A stretch of 64,000 bases of DNA, taken from Microglena sp. YARC (taxonomy: Eukaryota > Chlorophyta > Chlorophyceae > Chlamydomonadales > Chlamydomonadaceae). Numbering within the stretch: the stretch's first letter is position 1; the number at the start of each line of letters is the position of its first letter. The stretch spans positions 120,123,479 through 120,187,478 of the forward strand of contig CM039462.1 in the NCBI GenBank assembly GCA_022414725.1. The letters run 5' to 3'. Positions 54,065 to 64,000 of this stretch are shown piece by piece. The notes below the pieces were generated by a model. That model was not told where the DNA came from. It worked only from the letters and a program-made list of their open reading frames with translations, and made no database searches. The translations under genes were made by a program, and so were the position numbers.

Positions 54065-56746
54065 GATCAAGAGGGCCGATGGTTCGTCGATGAATGCCTG
54101 TGCTGTGCGATGTCGGTGCACCTCTCAACTATCCTGCCCCCAATGGTCTTGAATTCCTCATCTGTCATAGTTGGAAAGAGCTTTGATCCGCTGTGATCTT
54201 TACGTAAGCCTTTCAGCTCGTCCCACACTCGGCCTAGCATGTCATCACTAGGCTTTGCAGGCATGAGGCTACTCAGCTCTTCCATGTCATCTTCAACGAG
54301 CTTGTGCACCAGATTCTTAGCTCTGGCGTCATCACCAGCCTCTTGCATGGCGGCGTGATGTTTGAGCAAGACTTTCTCCGTGGCATGAAACTTCTTCAAA
54401 CGCCATGTAGCGACCCCAAGCCCTAGTGAAGGTACTCACTTGCTCCATGTTGCTGTACATCACCACCTTGAACACCCCAGCAAACTTCCTGTTTTGGACC
54501 ATCAAGGTTCGCAGAGTGTCTGAGGCATCAACGCACGTCCAAGCCTTCTCACCAACGTCCCAAAGCGGTCCAGTGTCATCACCCAAGCTCGGGTCGACAA
54601 TGACCAAGTCGACCAATTTGGCAGGCACCTGCGTGATAGTAGGAAATAATATAAATTAATACGTTAGTGGTAGGTTCATTGCTCCCCTTTGCAAAGGGGA
54701 GCAATGAACACACATCCCAATTTCAAAAGGCCAACCTACCATACATACCGACCTTAAACCTTTGCGTAGGAAAACGTAGAACACACATGCACTGAATAAG
54801 TACACCACCTTCCCTTGCAGGAAGTGGAGCAATGCTCATGCACCAAACAATTCAAGAATAGCCAAGCGCACCTTGATGAGGTCGTCACAGAGAAAAGTCT
54901 TTGGATGCACGTTGTATAGGTGCGCGCTGACCTTAGCGGTCTCCTTCCGGAGGAGCTGGCCAGCAGGTACAAGCGGGTGGTCCAGGTCAAGGAACACTGT
55001 TGTCGCTGTGACGAGCAGATATCTCATCGCAAATGTACCGCCCTCTAGATGGTCGAAGAAGAGAGGACTAGGTTTTCCCTTCTTCCACACATCCTTGACG
55101 TCGCCGAAAGTGCGCCTGATCTCCCCCATATCAGCATTGTGTTGGCTTTGCTCCAGTGAGTAGCCCGAAGCTACAAGACCTACGTCGTTCCTTGACAAGT
55201 CGAGGACAAGGAACTCCACCGCTTCCTTGATGGTATGCAACGCACTGCTTACTGGACTGCGAGCGACAATGGGATAGGCAAGGAGCAGTACCCTCACTGC
55301 TTGGAGGAACTTGGCCGTATCGTCAGATATAGCTCCGACAGCTCCACCAGATAGGCTGGAGTACACCATATCTGGTTGCGTCAATAGCTCGATGTCGGTG
55401 ACGCTGGCCGAGATGACTGTGTCAGAGTGTGTACGTTCTTGTACCTTCTTGCCCCTGCTCTCGATTGCAGTCAACCACCAGTTCAGTTGGCAGTTGACTT
55501 CCTGATTGTTAGTCTAGAACGTGATGAACCCATTTGCTTTCTTGAACTCATTGATGGTCAGCTTGGGCATCAAAAGCTCTGAAGTACCACGGAGGTCAAG
55601 TGCATCCCTCCTTGTAGTGGCGTAGTCTAACTGCAACCTCGAGAACCAGGCCTGTGCTGTCATAGGCTTTGACAAACCTTCCACCGCCGTCTGTCCAACT
55701 TCCTCGGTGGCGAACATGACGCCGGAGGCCTTTGTGCCACTTTTGGAAACGGCAGCGTCCATGGTACCCTTAAACAACTGGTTGTTGACGGAGCTGAAGT
55801 GATGTTGTCCAGGCTTGTCGAGGCTAGGTGATTCCTGCGAACAAGGAAGTACGCGGTAATTAATTGAGGGAAGCTTGAAGGCAGCCGCTCCCCTTTGCGT
55901 AGGGGAGACCTGGAAGTCAACCAAATGGGCCCCACGACAGTACATCGCGAAAGGGAGACATTTGGTAAGTATTTTAAAAGCAAACGTCTGTAACACTTAC
56001 TCGGCCTTAAAGTCGTCCTCCTCAATGTTGTGCATATCAAGAAGCTTCTTCAGGATGAACATCACAAAGCCCGCACTCACTTCCTTCTTGAAATGATCCA
56101 ATGCCAACTTGTATGTAGTATGTGTCGGAGAGGCATCCCACTCGGGGTCAGGTCGATCAATGCTTTGGAGCTTTGGTAGCCTTCGATGACCCATGGCTCG
56201 CCAAACTCAGCTGACACATCGCTGACATTGTTGAACATGGTCGAAAAAGAGTCGAGGTCGATGTTCTTCCAAAGTGTACCCAGCGGTTTCAAGTTTGCAT
56301 CAATGTCGATGAACAAGATGATGGCCGGGGTCATGCTTGTGGGTGCAAAGACATTTTTCAAAGCTATGATTCGCATCGGGTCAAACAAACGGATACGGAC
56401 GGGAAGCTCTGGGGGAAGAAACCTCCTAGCATCCAAGGAGAAGTAGCCCCCTTGTGCATTCGCGAGTTGTCCCTCGGCCAAGTGCTTCTTAGCCCATGTC
56501 AGCTTCTCTGAGAGTTGTGAACCAAGTTTGTCCTCCTTGTCCGCCACGGTAGGGGTGTTGGCTCTCGATACGCGTGGGGTGTTGTCCCCCCCTAAGCCTG
56601 AGGTGCTCATCCTCGCTTTGCCGGCTACGGATTTGACTGCGGAGTTGGCCCTCCCACGGTCTGCAGTGACCCCCAATGGTGTCAGTCCATTCCCAAGGTC
56701 AGTAGCGTGGGCAGGGGTCTCATCTGCTGCTCCATTTGAAGCGAAC
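54065..56746 (-). pseudogene. ParB-methyltransferase exons, right arm, deleted copy
   Basis: Exon A begins at 56746 (acceptor CTTTAG). Its frame is lost after GMPLR at the 1-kb deletion (junction near 56121-56130). The next exon lacks its last 22 bases, and the last exon lacks about 413 bp that hold the GSG motif I region. The third exon keeps an intact frame (54836-55474) where the left arm has a one-base loss, and confirms the DMGEIRRTFGDVK reading. The product could not be an active methyltransferase. Confidence 0.8.
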
Positions 56747-56819
56747 CTAAAGACATGCAAACAAAATGACTTACTAGGGTTGACATAAAGGGATTTTTAT
56801 ATGAGTTTTATTTGGGCAA

Positions 56820-57044
56820 TCCCCAGGCGTATTGGGTGTGTATTGGGTGGGTGTTGGGGGTGGGGGTCTCCCATACGCGTACGGGAGGAATTTCGGAACA
56901 CTGAGGTTGAGATGAAGGGGGAGGGGTGTCTGCTCCCCCACGCGTACGGGAGGGCTGTGCATGCACTGGGGGGTGGGTGTGGGGTGGGGGGCTCCCCTTC
57001 GCGTACGGGAGGACTGTGCATGCACTGGGGTGTTTTGGTAGGGT

Positions 57045-57075
<31 letters not shown>

Positions 57076-58362
57076 GGGGGGTCTCCCATTCGCGTACGGG
57101 AGGAATTTCGAAACACTGAGGGTGAGATGAAGGGGAGGGGTGTCTGCTCCCCCACGTGTACGGGAGGGCTGTGCATGCACTGGGGTGTATTGTGTGGGTG
57201 TTGGGGGGGGCTCCCCTTCGCGTACGGGGAGGACTGTACATGCACTGGGGTGTATTGGGTGTGTGTGTGTGGTGGGTGTGGGGGGGGGGGGGGGGGTCTC
57301 CCATTCGCGTACGGGAGGAATTTCGAAACACTGAGGGTGAGATGAAGGGGGAGGGGTGTCTGCTCCCCCACGCGTACGGGAGGGTGTGCATGCACTGGGG
57401 GGTGGGTGTGGGGTGGGGGGCTCCCCTTCGCGCACGGGAGGACTGTGCATGCAATGGGGTGTATTGGGTGGGTGGGTGGGTGGGTGTGTGTGGGGGGGGG
57501 GGGGGCTCCCATTCGCGTACGGGAGGAATTTCGAAACACTGAGGGTGAGATGAAGGAGGAGGGGTGTCTGCTCCCCCACGCGTATGGGAGGGCTGTGCAT
57601 GCATTGGGGTGTATTGTGTGGGTGTTGGGGGTGGGGGGGCTCCCCTTCGCGTACGGGAGGACTGTGCATGCACTGGGGTGTATTGGGTGGGTGTGTGTGT
57701 GTGGGGGGGGGGGGGGGGGGGGGTCTCCCATTCGCGTACGGGAGGAATTTCGAAACACTGTGGGTGAGATGAAGGGGGAGGGGTATCTGCTCCCCCACAC
57801 GTACGGGAGGACTGCGCATGCACTGGGGGGTGGGTGTGGGGTGGCGGGCTCCCCTTCGCGTACGGGAGGGCTGTGCATGCACTGGGGGGTGGGTGTGGGG
57901 TGGCGGGCTCCCCTTCGCGTACGGGAGGGCTGTGCATGCACTGGGGTGAATTGGGTGGGTGTTTGGGGTGGGGGGCTCCCATACGCGTACAGGAGGAATT
58001 TCGAAGCAATGAGGGTGAGATGAAGGGGGGGGGGTGGGGTGGGGTGGCGGGCTCCCCTTCGCGTACGGGAGGACTGCGCATGCACTGGGGGGTGGGGTGT
58101 GGGGTGGCGGGCTCCCCTTCGCGTACGGGAGGGCTGTGCATGCACTGGGGGGTGGGTGTGGGGTGGCGGGCTCCCCTTCGCGTACGGGAGGGCTGTGCAT
58201 GCACTGGGGTGAATTGGGTGGGTGTTTGGCGGTGGGGGGCTCCCATACGCGTACGGGAGGAATTTCGAAGCAATGAGGGTGAGTTGAAGGGGGAGGGGTG
58301 TCTGCTCCCCCACGCGTACGGGAGGGCTGTGCATGCACTGGGGGGTGGGTGTCGGGTGACCT
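56820..58362. repeat. Hairpin-motif array 3 (inside the methyltransferase gene intron)
   Basis: Units with CTCCCATTCGCGTACGGGAG or CTCCCCTTCGCGTACGGGAG, TGCATGCACTGGGG and GT-rich spacers, in the orientation opposite to array 4. It fills most of the 1.9-kb intron between the exon ending at 58646 and the exon starting at 56746. Spurious Pro- or Gly-rich frames of up to about 580 codons cross it. Confidence 0.92.
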
Positions 58363-58645
58363 ACATGACGTGGCACAATACTTGGGTAAGCGTAATATCG
58401 TACGACATACGTAAAATAAAAGAAGATTCATTTCACACAATCGACTAAAGAAACTAGAAATAATCGAGTTGAATGCATTGCCGATTCGCGATTCGCGGTC
58501 GTCAATCTCCGAATCTGCATGGACAAGCTTCACCACCGCACGAGGTCGCAATCGGCAACGTTGTCAAGCTCGCAACCCCTAGCGCGACCATTGAAGTGTA
58601 TGGCGGACAGTTGTGAAATAAGCATGAGTTTCGAAATGAACTCAC

Positions 58646-58808
58646 ATTGCACGGAGATCTTTCGGCATGGCTTCATTGGCAGCGTCCTGGGTTGCATCGC
58701 CCTCGTCCTGAACCGGGTGTCCATTGCCAGCCTCCCGATTGTTGCCTCCTCGCTTAGCCTCCTCTCGCTTTGCATCCTCCTGTCGCTTCCTCCTCTTACT
58801 CGTAGAAC
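58646..58808 (-). CDS. Exon with bipartite nuclear localisation signal (ParB-methyltransferase gene)
   Basis: On the minus strand, acceptor CCAACAG| at 58808 and donor |GTGAGTTC after 58646. The frame encodes SKRRKRQEDAKREEAKR followed by an Asn/Gly/Asp/Glu-rich stretch and ends PKDLRA plus the two bases AT. Phase 2 matches the start of the next exon (G|TTC GCT at 56746), giving a continuous Met-Phe-Ala. The basic stretch is a plausible nuclear localisation signal, as expected for a protein acting on nuclear DNA. A twin exon lies at 7498-7660. Confidence 0.6.
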
Positions 58809-59172
58809 CTGTTGGCAAGTCACAATTGCGGAAGTAAGGAATGGTGAAGGAGAACGAAAAGGAAAGATCGCCGTCAGAGCAATGATATTCAAAAGCGCAG
58901 TACGTTGTGTAGCGCAACGATATTCAAACCTGCAGTAACATGTCGCTCCGTACAGGTTTGTTTCAAAAGCTCGACCTGTCGCACTCAATACGGTATGATC
59001 AAACATTCACTCACTGCTGTCAGGTGCCTGCTTCTCTCTCTGCCTTGTTCCCCTCCTGCCTGGGCTGAAACTCTCGAAACCTGGAGTTAGCGTGGATTCG
59101 CATGCTCGGATACTCAGTCTCGTTTCATCGAGCTGTCTCGCTGGGAGGACGCCTGTGCGCAGTTGCACAGGT

Positions 59173-59559
59173 TCACCGCGATCCTGCAACCACCATTTTT
59201 TGCATTGCGGCGGTGTAGTTGTGCGGAGTGCGGAAATCGCCTACGGGCATGTGGTTCTTGAATGCCATGTCCTTCAGCTGTTCGGACGTGCAATCATCGA
59301 GGGTAAGTTGTAGCCAGAAAGCTTCGGACCCACACATCGGTTTGCAAGTTCCAGAAAACCGATACCAGGATGTGTGCGTCACAATAGTTTTGGCACTGGC
59401 GCCTCCTAATAGCACCTCGCGAGACCTAGTTCCTACGACCTGCTTGTTCCACTGTTGAATGCCTTCGTCACATTCGGGCGTCCCGTCTCCGTACATCTTG
59501 GCATCGATGGTGCCATTTGAGTAGAAGCTGCGTCCAATAAAATAGGATAGGGTAGTCAT
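59173..59559 (-). CDS. First U exon of the ParB-methyltransferase gene (unknown domain)
   Basis: Begins with ATG (59557-59559) and runs 128 codons: MTTLSYFIGRSFYSNGTIDA, GVGTRSRE-type loop, TIVTHTSWYRFSGTCKPMCG, LDDCTSEQLKDMAF and MPVGDFRTPHNY. Four cysteines are spaced through it. No family is recognised. The exon's 3' border is uncertain (GTGAAC just before the stop is a weak donor), and one or more small exons may lie between it and 58808, for example one after CTCCAG near 59080. The frame is intact here but shifted in the copy near 8027-8413. Upstream is hairpin array 4, in the promoter position. Confidence 0.5.
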   Translation of the reverse strand: MTTLSYFIGRSFYSNGTIDAKMYGDGTPECDEGIQQWNKQVVGTRSREVLLGGASAKTIVTHTSWYRFSGTCKPMCGSEAFWLQLTLDDCTSEQLKDMAFKNHMPVGDFRTPHNYTAAMQKMVVAGSR

Positions 59560-59605
59560 TTGTTCGAATTAAATTAAATAATTAGACTCACTCTAACATT
59601 GTATG

Positions 59606-60900
59606 TAAATTCCTCCCGTACGCTAATGGGAGCCCCCCACCCCCCACACCCACACAATACACCCCAGTGCATGCGCATTCCTCCCGTACGCGAAGGGGAG
59701 CCCATCACCGACACCCACCCCCCAGTGCATGCACAGCCCTCTCGTACGCGTGGGGGGAGCAGACACCCCTCCCCCTTCAACTCACCCTCATTGCTTCGAA
59801 ATTCCTCCCGTACGCGTATGGGAGCCCCCCACCCCCAAACACCCACCCAATTCACCCCAGTGCATGCACGGCCCTCCCGTACGCGAAGGGGAGCCCGCCA
59901 CCCCACACCCACCCCCCAGTGCATGCACAGCCCTCCCGTACACGAAGGGGAGCCCGCCACCCCACACCCACCCCCAGTGTATGCGCAGTCCTCCGTACGC
60001 GAAGGGGAGCCCGCCACCCCACCCCACCCCACCCCACCCCCTTCATCTCACCCTCATTGCTTCGAAATTCCTCCCGTACGCGTATGGGAGCCCCCAACCC
60101 CAAACACCCACCCAATTCACCCCAGTGCATGCACAGCCCTCCCGTACGCGAAGGGGAGCCCATCACCCGACACCCACCCCCCAGTGCATGCACAGCCCTC
60201 CCGTACGCGAAGGGGAGCCCGCCACCCCACACCCACACCCCCCCCCTTCATCTCACCCTCATTGCTTCGAAATTCCTCCCGTACGCGTATGGGAGCCCCC
60301 CCACCCCAAACACCCACCCAATTCACCCCAGTGCATGCACAGCCCTCCCGTACGCGAAGGGGAGCCCGCCACCCCACACCCACCCCCCAGTGCATGCACA
60401 GCCCTCCCGTACGCGAAGGGGAGCCCGCCACCCCACACCCACCCCCCAGTGCATGCGCAGTCCTCCCGTACGCGAAGGGGAGCCCGCCAATCCACACACC
60501 CCCCCTTTATCTCACCCTCATTGCTTCGAAATTCCTCCTGTACGCGTATGGGAGCCCCCACCCCAAACACCCACCCAATTCACCCCAGTGCATGCACAGC
60601 CCTCCCGTACGCGAAGGGGAGCCCGCCACCCCACACCCACCCCCAGTGCATGCACAGCCCTCCCGTACGCGAAGGGGAGCCCGCCACCCCCACCCCCCAC
60701 CCCCCCCCTTCATCTCACCCTCATTGCTTCGAAATTCCTCCCGTACGCGTATGGGAGCCCCCCACCGCCAAACACCCACCCAATTCACCCCAGTGCATGC
60801 ACAGCCCTCCCGTACGCGAAGGGGAGCCCGCCACCCCACACCCACCCCCCAGTGCATGCGCAGTCCTCCCGTACGCGAAGGGGAGCCCGCCACCCAACAT
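59606..60900. repeat. Hairpin-motif array 4 (upstream of U)
   Basis: Same higher-order units as array 2, plus orientation, ending abruptly at GCCACCCAACAT against the terminal inverted repeat. In the left-hand copy the same array (8461-11205) is followed by 4.6 kb of other sequence, so material between array and terminus may have been lost here. Confidence 0.92.
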
Positions 60901-61570
60901 TGTGTTCAGGTGCTAGGATAATGTTTTGTCGTGGTGGTGTAGTGCGTGGAGGTCTCGTAGAGTGCTGCAGCACCAATGTGGACCTACCCAAATGTGTGTC
61001 CTCCACCACCACCGTGAATGGGGCTGTGAGGCAGTGAGGTTGGAAGTATATGAGTTATAAGGTAATGAGTTTTGAGGTTATGATTTACGGTTTGGAGATT
61101 GCGAGGTTATGAGTTATGAGTTACAAGGTAATGAGTTATGAGGTAATGAGTTAAGAGTTCTGAGATTGCGAGGTTACGAGTTACGAATGATGAGTTACAA
61201 GGTAATGACTTATGAGGTTTTGATGTAAGAGTTCAGAGATTGCGAGGTTATTAGTTACGATTTATGAGTTATGAGTTATGAGTTATGTAACAAGATTCAA
61301 TAATTGTCTAGGAATTGTCTCTTTCTCCAAAAACTAGAAAACAATCTTATGTTTAAAAACATAAGATGATTCTAAGACAGTAAAGGAATTGTCTCTTTGT
61401 CGAAAAACTAGAAAACAATCTTATGTTCAAAAACATAAGAAGATTCGAAGAAATCCAGCAAAAACTCACAAATCAAGAAATTTGCCTAAACGGTTTTTTG
61501 ATTTGAATCATAAGATTCCACAAATTTAGAAGCATCCACAAAATCGGCCGGGAAGCATGAACGCCCATTG
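60901..61570 (-). mobile_element. Terminal inverted repeat, right (670 bp)
   Basis: Reverse complement of 53283-53949. The outer end reads GGAAGCATGAACGCCCATTG and abuts the LINE phrase ATTGTCATTTCCATGG. The CATAACT-type repeat, the CATAAG hairpins and CGGCCGATTT are all conserved. Confidence 0.85.
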
Positions 61571-64000
61571 ATTGTCATTTCCATGGTGCGGGTATCAGGC
61601 TCCTGGTCACCGGGAGTGACCCCAATCATGGTGCAAAAGATCGGGGGGGTGGCCCATAAGCTTGCAAAGGAAGCCACTGTGAGAGAGCAATCTAGGCCAC
61701 GCCACCAATCTTGACAGAAGGCGCCATTATCAAGGTGTCGAAGATCCGTCTGGGTGCGCATCTAGTCCCTGGCGATGGCTTGGTGAAGGTGGCCAAGGGC
61801 AAGGCAGATAGCCTCGTGGTGAAGGGCTCAGATGGTCCAGTCTGTCAGCCGGGACGAACGGACCTGCCATATCGCGCCCAAGGTGGTTATACGCAGGAAG
61901 GACCACAACCTTAGGGTAGAGGGAGGAGGGGGTGTCCGGGCCAAAGGGTGATGTCGTCAGCGAGGAGGAAGAAGGGGCAACGAGGAAGGCGCTGCCACCG
62001 GTGAGGGTCTCCCAAGTGGAAAGGAGCCAGTCTATGACAGGGGCAGAATCTGGGCATTCCAAGAAAGCGTGAGACATTGTGTCAGCAGTGTGCAGCTGCA
62101 AGCAGTCAGGGCTGGAGCAGACTATGGAGGGGGGGTCGTCTTGGTTGACCCCGTTGGAAGCGTCCTCGTACATGAGCAAGGAACGCATTGCAGCCCAGGG
62201 TGCCATGAAGCAAGCTCCGGCAAGTGATGGTATAAGGACGGTGGAGAGTCTTGTCAGCGAGGCGTACCCACACCTGCGAAAAGCCTGCACGTAGAGGGAG
62301 GGAGACTTGAGGTTCGTCTTGTCTTTGAGCAGTTCTCTCCGCTGGGCCTGGACGGGAGGGGCGGACACGTTGTAAGTCCACCCAAGCGTTCTGTGGGAGG
62401 TCTTCAGGGGAGGGGACTAGAATAGGGGTGACAACGAGCGCTCTCTCTGTTGCTTAGGCAATCCATCAGGATTCAAGACCACGGAGGCCTCGCAGGTCAG
62501 GGTTAGTGCTAGGGTGAGTGTCCAAGGTGGAGGGGGGTAGAATGCTCCACAGCCTGGGCCAAGCAGCACGTTCCTCGATATAACCTGGCACAAAATGGTG
62601 GGAACTGGGGCTTTGTTGCATAATATGTTGGTGAAGAAGGGCCTGCTGTGCTTGGCGCACAGAGAGTTCAAGAAGGTTCACCTCAGTATCATCATGGAGG
62701 TGGAGACCCCATGTTGTTGGGTCCAGTTGGAGGTCCTCCCAAAGACCAACCAGCCATGGTTCCAAGATCTCTTGCCTCTGGTGGGGGGGGAGGCCTTGCT
62801 GGATCAGCTGCTCCTCAAAGTCTGCCCGTAACCATGCTTCTCGAGGTTTCTTGCGTAGGGTGATGAGCGCAGCTTGGGGGTGTCCTTGGGGGGGAAGGGC
62901 AGGAAGGGTGAGAGGGTGTAACCGGCCAGGGGCCAGACCTCCCAAAGACGGTCCTCTCCAGTGAGGGGATCTGGCCCCTCTGCAAGGGGACCAGCAGGGG
63001 CCACTCTTTTTTTTTTTTCTTTTACATAGGGAGGAACCAGGAAAGGGAACATCTGAGAAAACCTAACCCTATGTGACCGAGGAAGAAAAACCAAAGAAGA
63101 AGACTAGAGGACATGGACCAAAAGTCCGCTAAGACAAAAGATCCAAAGACAAAAGACGAAAAGACTAGGGGACAAAAGACCGAGGGACACAAACTAATTA
63201 CTAGGAGGACAAAGGACTAAGGGCCTTCCGAGCACCACCCCCACCTCCAAGCAACACTGTTCCTCCCCAACCAACAAAACACCACTGTAACCTACAAGAG
63301 CAACACAGAAAAAGAAGGAAAGGCATGCAAGCAAAGGTCTTGCTGATCTAAGATTAAAACACTGCAGGGCATCACTCCTGTAAAAGGCTAGTGCATCAGG
63401 GCATCACTATTTTAGCAAACCAGCACAGACTATTAGTAACATGTCGCTAGGTCACCCATGCAGATCAGCAAGCTCTGCGAAGACGACCAGAACGCGGCAT
63501 GCCTACAGCGGGAAAGAGCTTCCATTTGGGAGGTGGAAGTTCTGGAAGGAGGACAGCATCCCGCCAGGGGTCTGGCAAAGAGGAGAGGATGAAGTCAAGG
63601 TCTTGGACAGCAGCGGGAGGGAGGTGAGCTCGTTGTTGATGAGCTGAGCGGATGTCCTTGAGACGGTGCCACGAGAGTGCTTGGGAGGAGAGCACTTGGT
63701 TTGAGGTGATGGGCATGGACGGAAAAGGAGGGGTATTGTTGAAGGTGGTTTCCAGTAGGATGGATTGGGGGCACTGCATGGGCGGAGCGATAATTCTACG
63801 AATGTTCAGCAGGAGAAAAGCCTCTGCACTTTCCCGGGCCAAGTTGGTGGTGATTGAGGCGATGTCCACAGAAGACGGGGCGGTAACCAAGGCATGGTAT
63901 CCACTTGCCTGACCTGGAGGAAGGCGCACAGCCCGAGAAATCTCGTGACGGTAGAGCTGCTGCCAGGGGTGACCTGTGTAACTGAAGAGGAGCCATGTGG
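61571..64000 (-). mobile_element. LINE T1 (minus), runs out of the window
   Basis: Begins just inside the 3' region (ATTGTCATTTCCATGG), then the ORF2 C-terminal coding region in minus orientation with the same zinc-knuckle context (TADTMSHAFLECPD), to the window end. It has small frameshifts near 61830 and 62000. It lacks the CTAGACCCTGAT repeat and poly(A), because the transposon ends there. It is interrupted by a T2 element at 63005-63507. Confidence 0.88.
63005..63507 (-). mobile_element. T2 retroelement (minus), nested in the LINE
   Basis: About 500 bp: a T-rich tail (TCTTTTTTTTTTTCTTTT), ACATAGGGAGGAACCAGG, the T2 3' body, ending GAACGCGGCATGCCTAC. It splits the LINE phrase GGGGCCAC|AGCGGGAAAG that is contiguous at 25468-25490. 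Confidence 0.88.

Larger units (their letters stand above)
49024..56746. repeat. Interrupted palindrome of the methyltransferase gene
   Basis: Left arm 49024-53282 and right arm 53950-56746 (with extension to about 48890/56880) are near-identical reverse complements separated by 667 bp. Relative to the left, the right arm lacks 49648-50680 (with CATA as filler), 22 bp at the exon end before 50821, and about 413 bp from 52402 to 52814 at a GGCTT microhomology. These losses account for the length difference of about 1.46 kb. Confidence 0.92.
53283..61570 (-). mobile_element. 8.3-kb DNA transposon carrying a ParB-methyltransferase gene
   Basis: Between the inverted terminal repeats lie, on the minus strand and in gene order, an upstream hairpin array (59606-60900), the U exons (58646-59559), an array-filled intron (56747-58645), and the ParB/methyltransferase exons with deletions (54065-56746). 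The right end abuts LINE sequence at 61571. The left end abuts the 3' flank of the mirrored methyltransferase copy, so no target-site duplication can be compared. No transposase is visible between the repeats, so the unit is probably non-autonomous or uses the enzyme of the element ending at 15864. Confidence 0.6.

Overview
Organism and general character. This is a eukaryotic nuclear window, very rich in repeats and poor in genes. Reasons: GT-AG introns with matching phases, several poly(A)-tailed retroelement families, a LINE with a plant/algal-type C-terminal zinc knuckle, long minisatellites, and an exactly 1000-base N gap (42719-43718). Short TTTAGGG-like runs and the LINE type fit a green-lineage host such as a streptophyte or other green alga. 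I cannot name the species, and nothing looks prokaryotic. Many one-base indels between repeat copies suggest an imperfectly polished long-read assembly, so single frameshifts are weak evidence of gene death.

Layout. 1-2433 and 43719-46085 form a large inverted repeat holding fragments of a spliced unknown gene whose intron is filled by an AT-rich minisatellite. 2.4-4.6 kb is minisatellite DNA. 5.9-11.2 kb holds two tandem arrays of a hairpin motif (core CTCCCGTACGCGAAGGGGAG) around a broken copy of gene segment U. 12.7-15.9 kb holds remains of a DUF7869-like transposase gene and a transposon end. 15.9-42.7 kb is a retroelement graveyard: copies of one LINE (here T1) and a second poly(A) family (T2) nested inside each other, with a third tail type (T3), tRNA-like heads, and two short stretches that may be real gene fragments. 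A noisy 390-470 bp tandem array runs into the gap. 46.1-48.6 kb is mostly short repeats, including a 21-bp tandem array.

Main system, 48.6-61.6 kb. A spliced gene encodes a ParB-like domain followed by a beta-class bacterial-type DNA methyltransferase. It is present as a nearly palindromic pair, left arm 49024-53282 (+) and right arm 53950-56746 (-). The right copy has three deletions. Its upstream exons can be followed through a 1.9-kb intron filled by the hairpin array into segment U (58646-59559, -), with matching splice phase. The whole right unit lies between two 667-670 bp inverted terminal repeats (53283-53949 and 60901-61570), so I read it as an 8.3-kb DNA transposon carrying a ParB-methyltransferase gene. 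Its terminus (TAATGGGCGTTCCTGCTTCC) resembles the end at 15864 next to the transposase-like gene. Both ends abut the same point of the same LINE sequence. An element uniting array, U, ParB-methyltransferase and transposase is therefore plausible, but that is inference.

How parts may work together. T1 and T2 share a 3' terminal hairpin directly before poly(A), with one compensatory base-pair change, as expected if one reverse transcriptase recognises both. The hairpin/palindrome motif lies in every examined intron of the methyltransferase gene and upstream of it, which could make it a binding or methylation site for the element's own protein. That remains a hypothesis.
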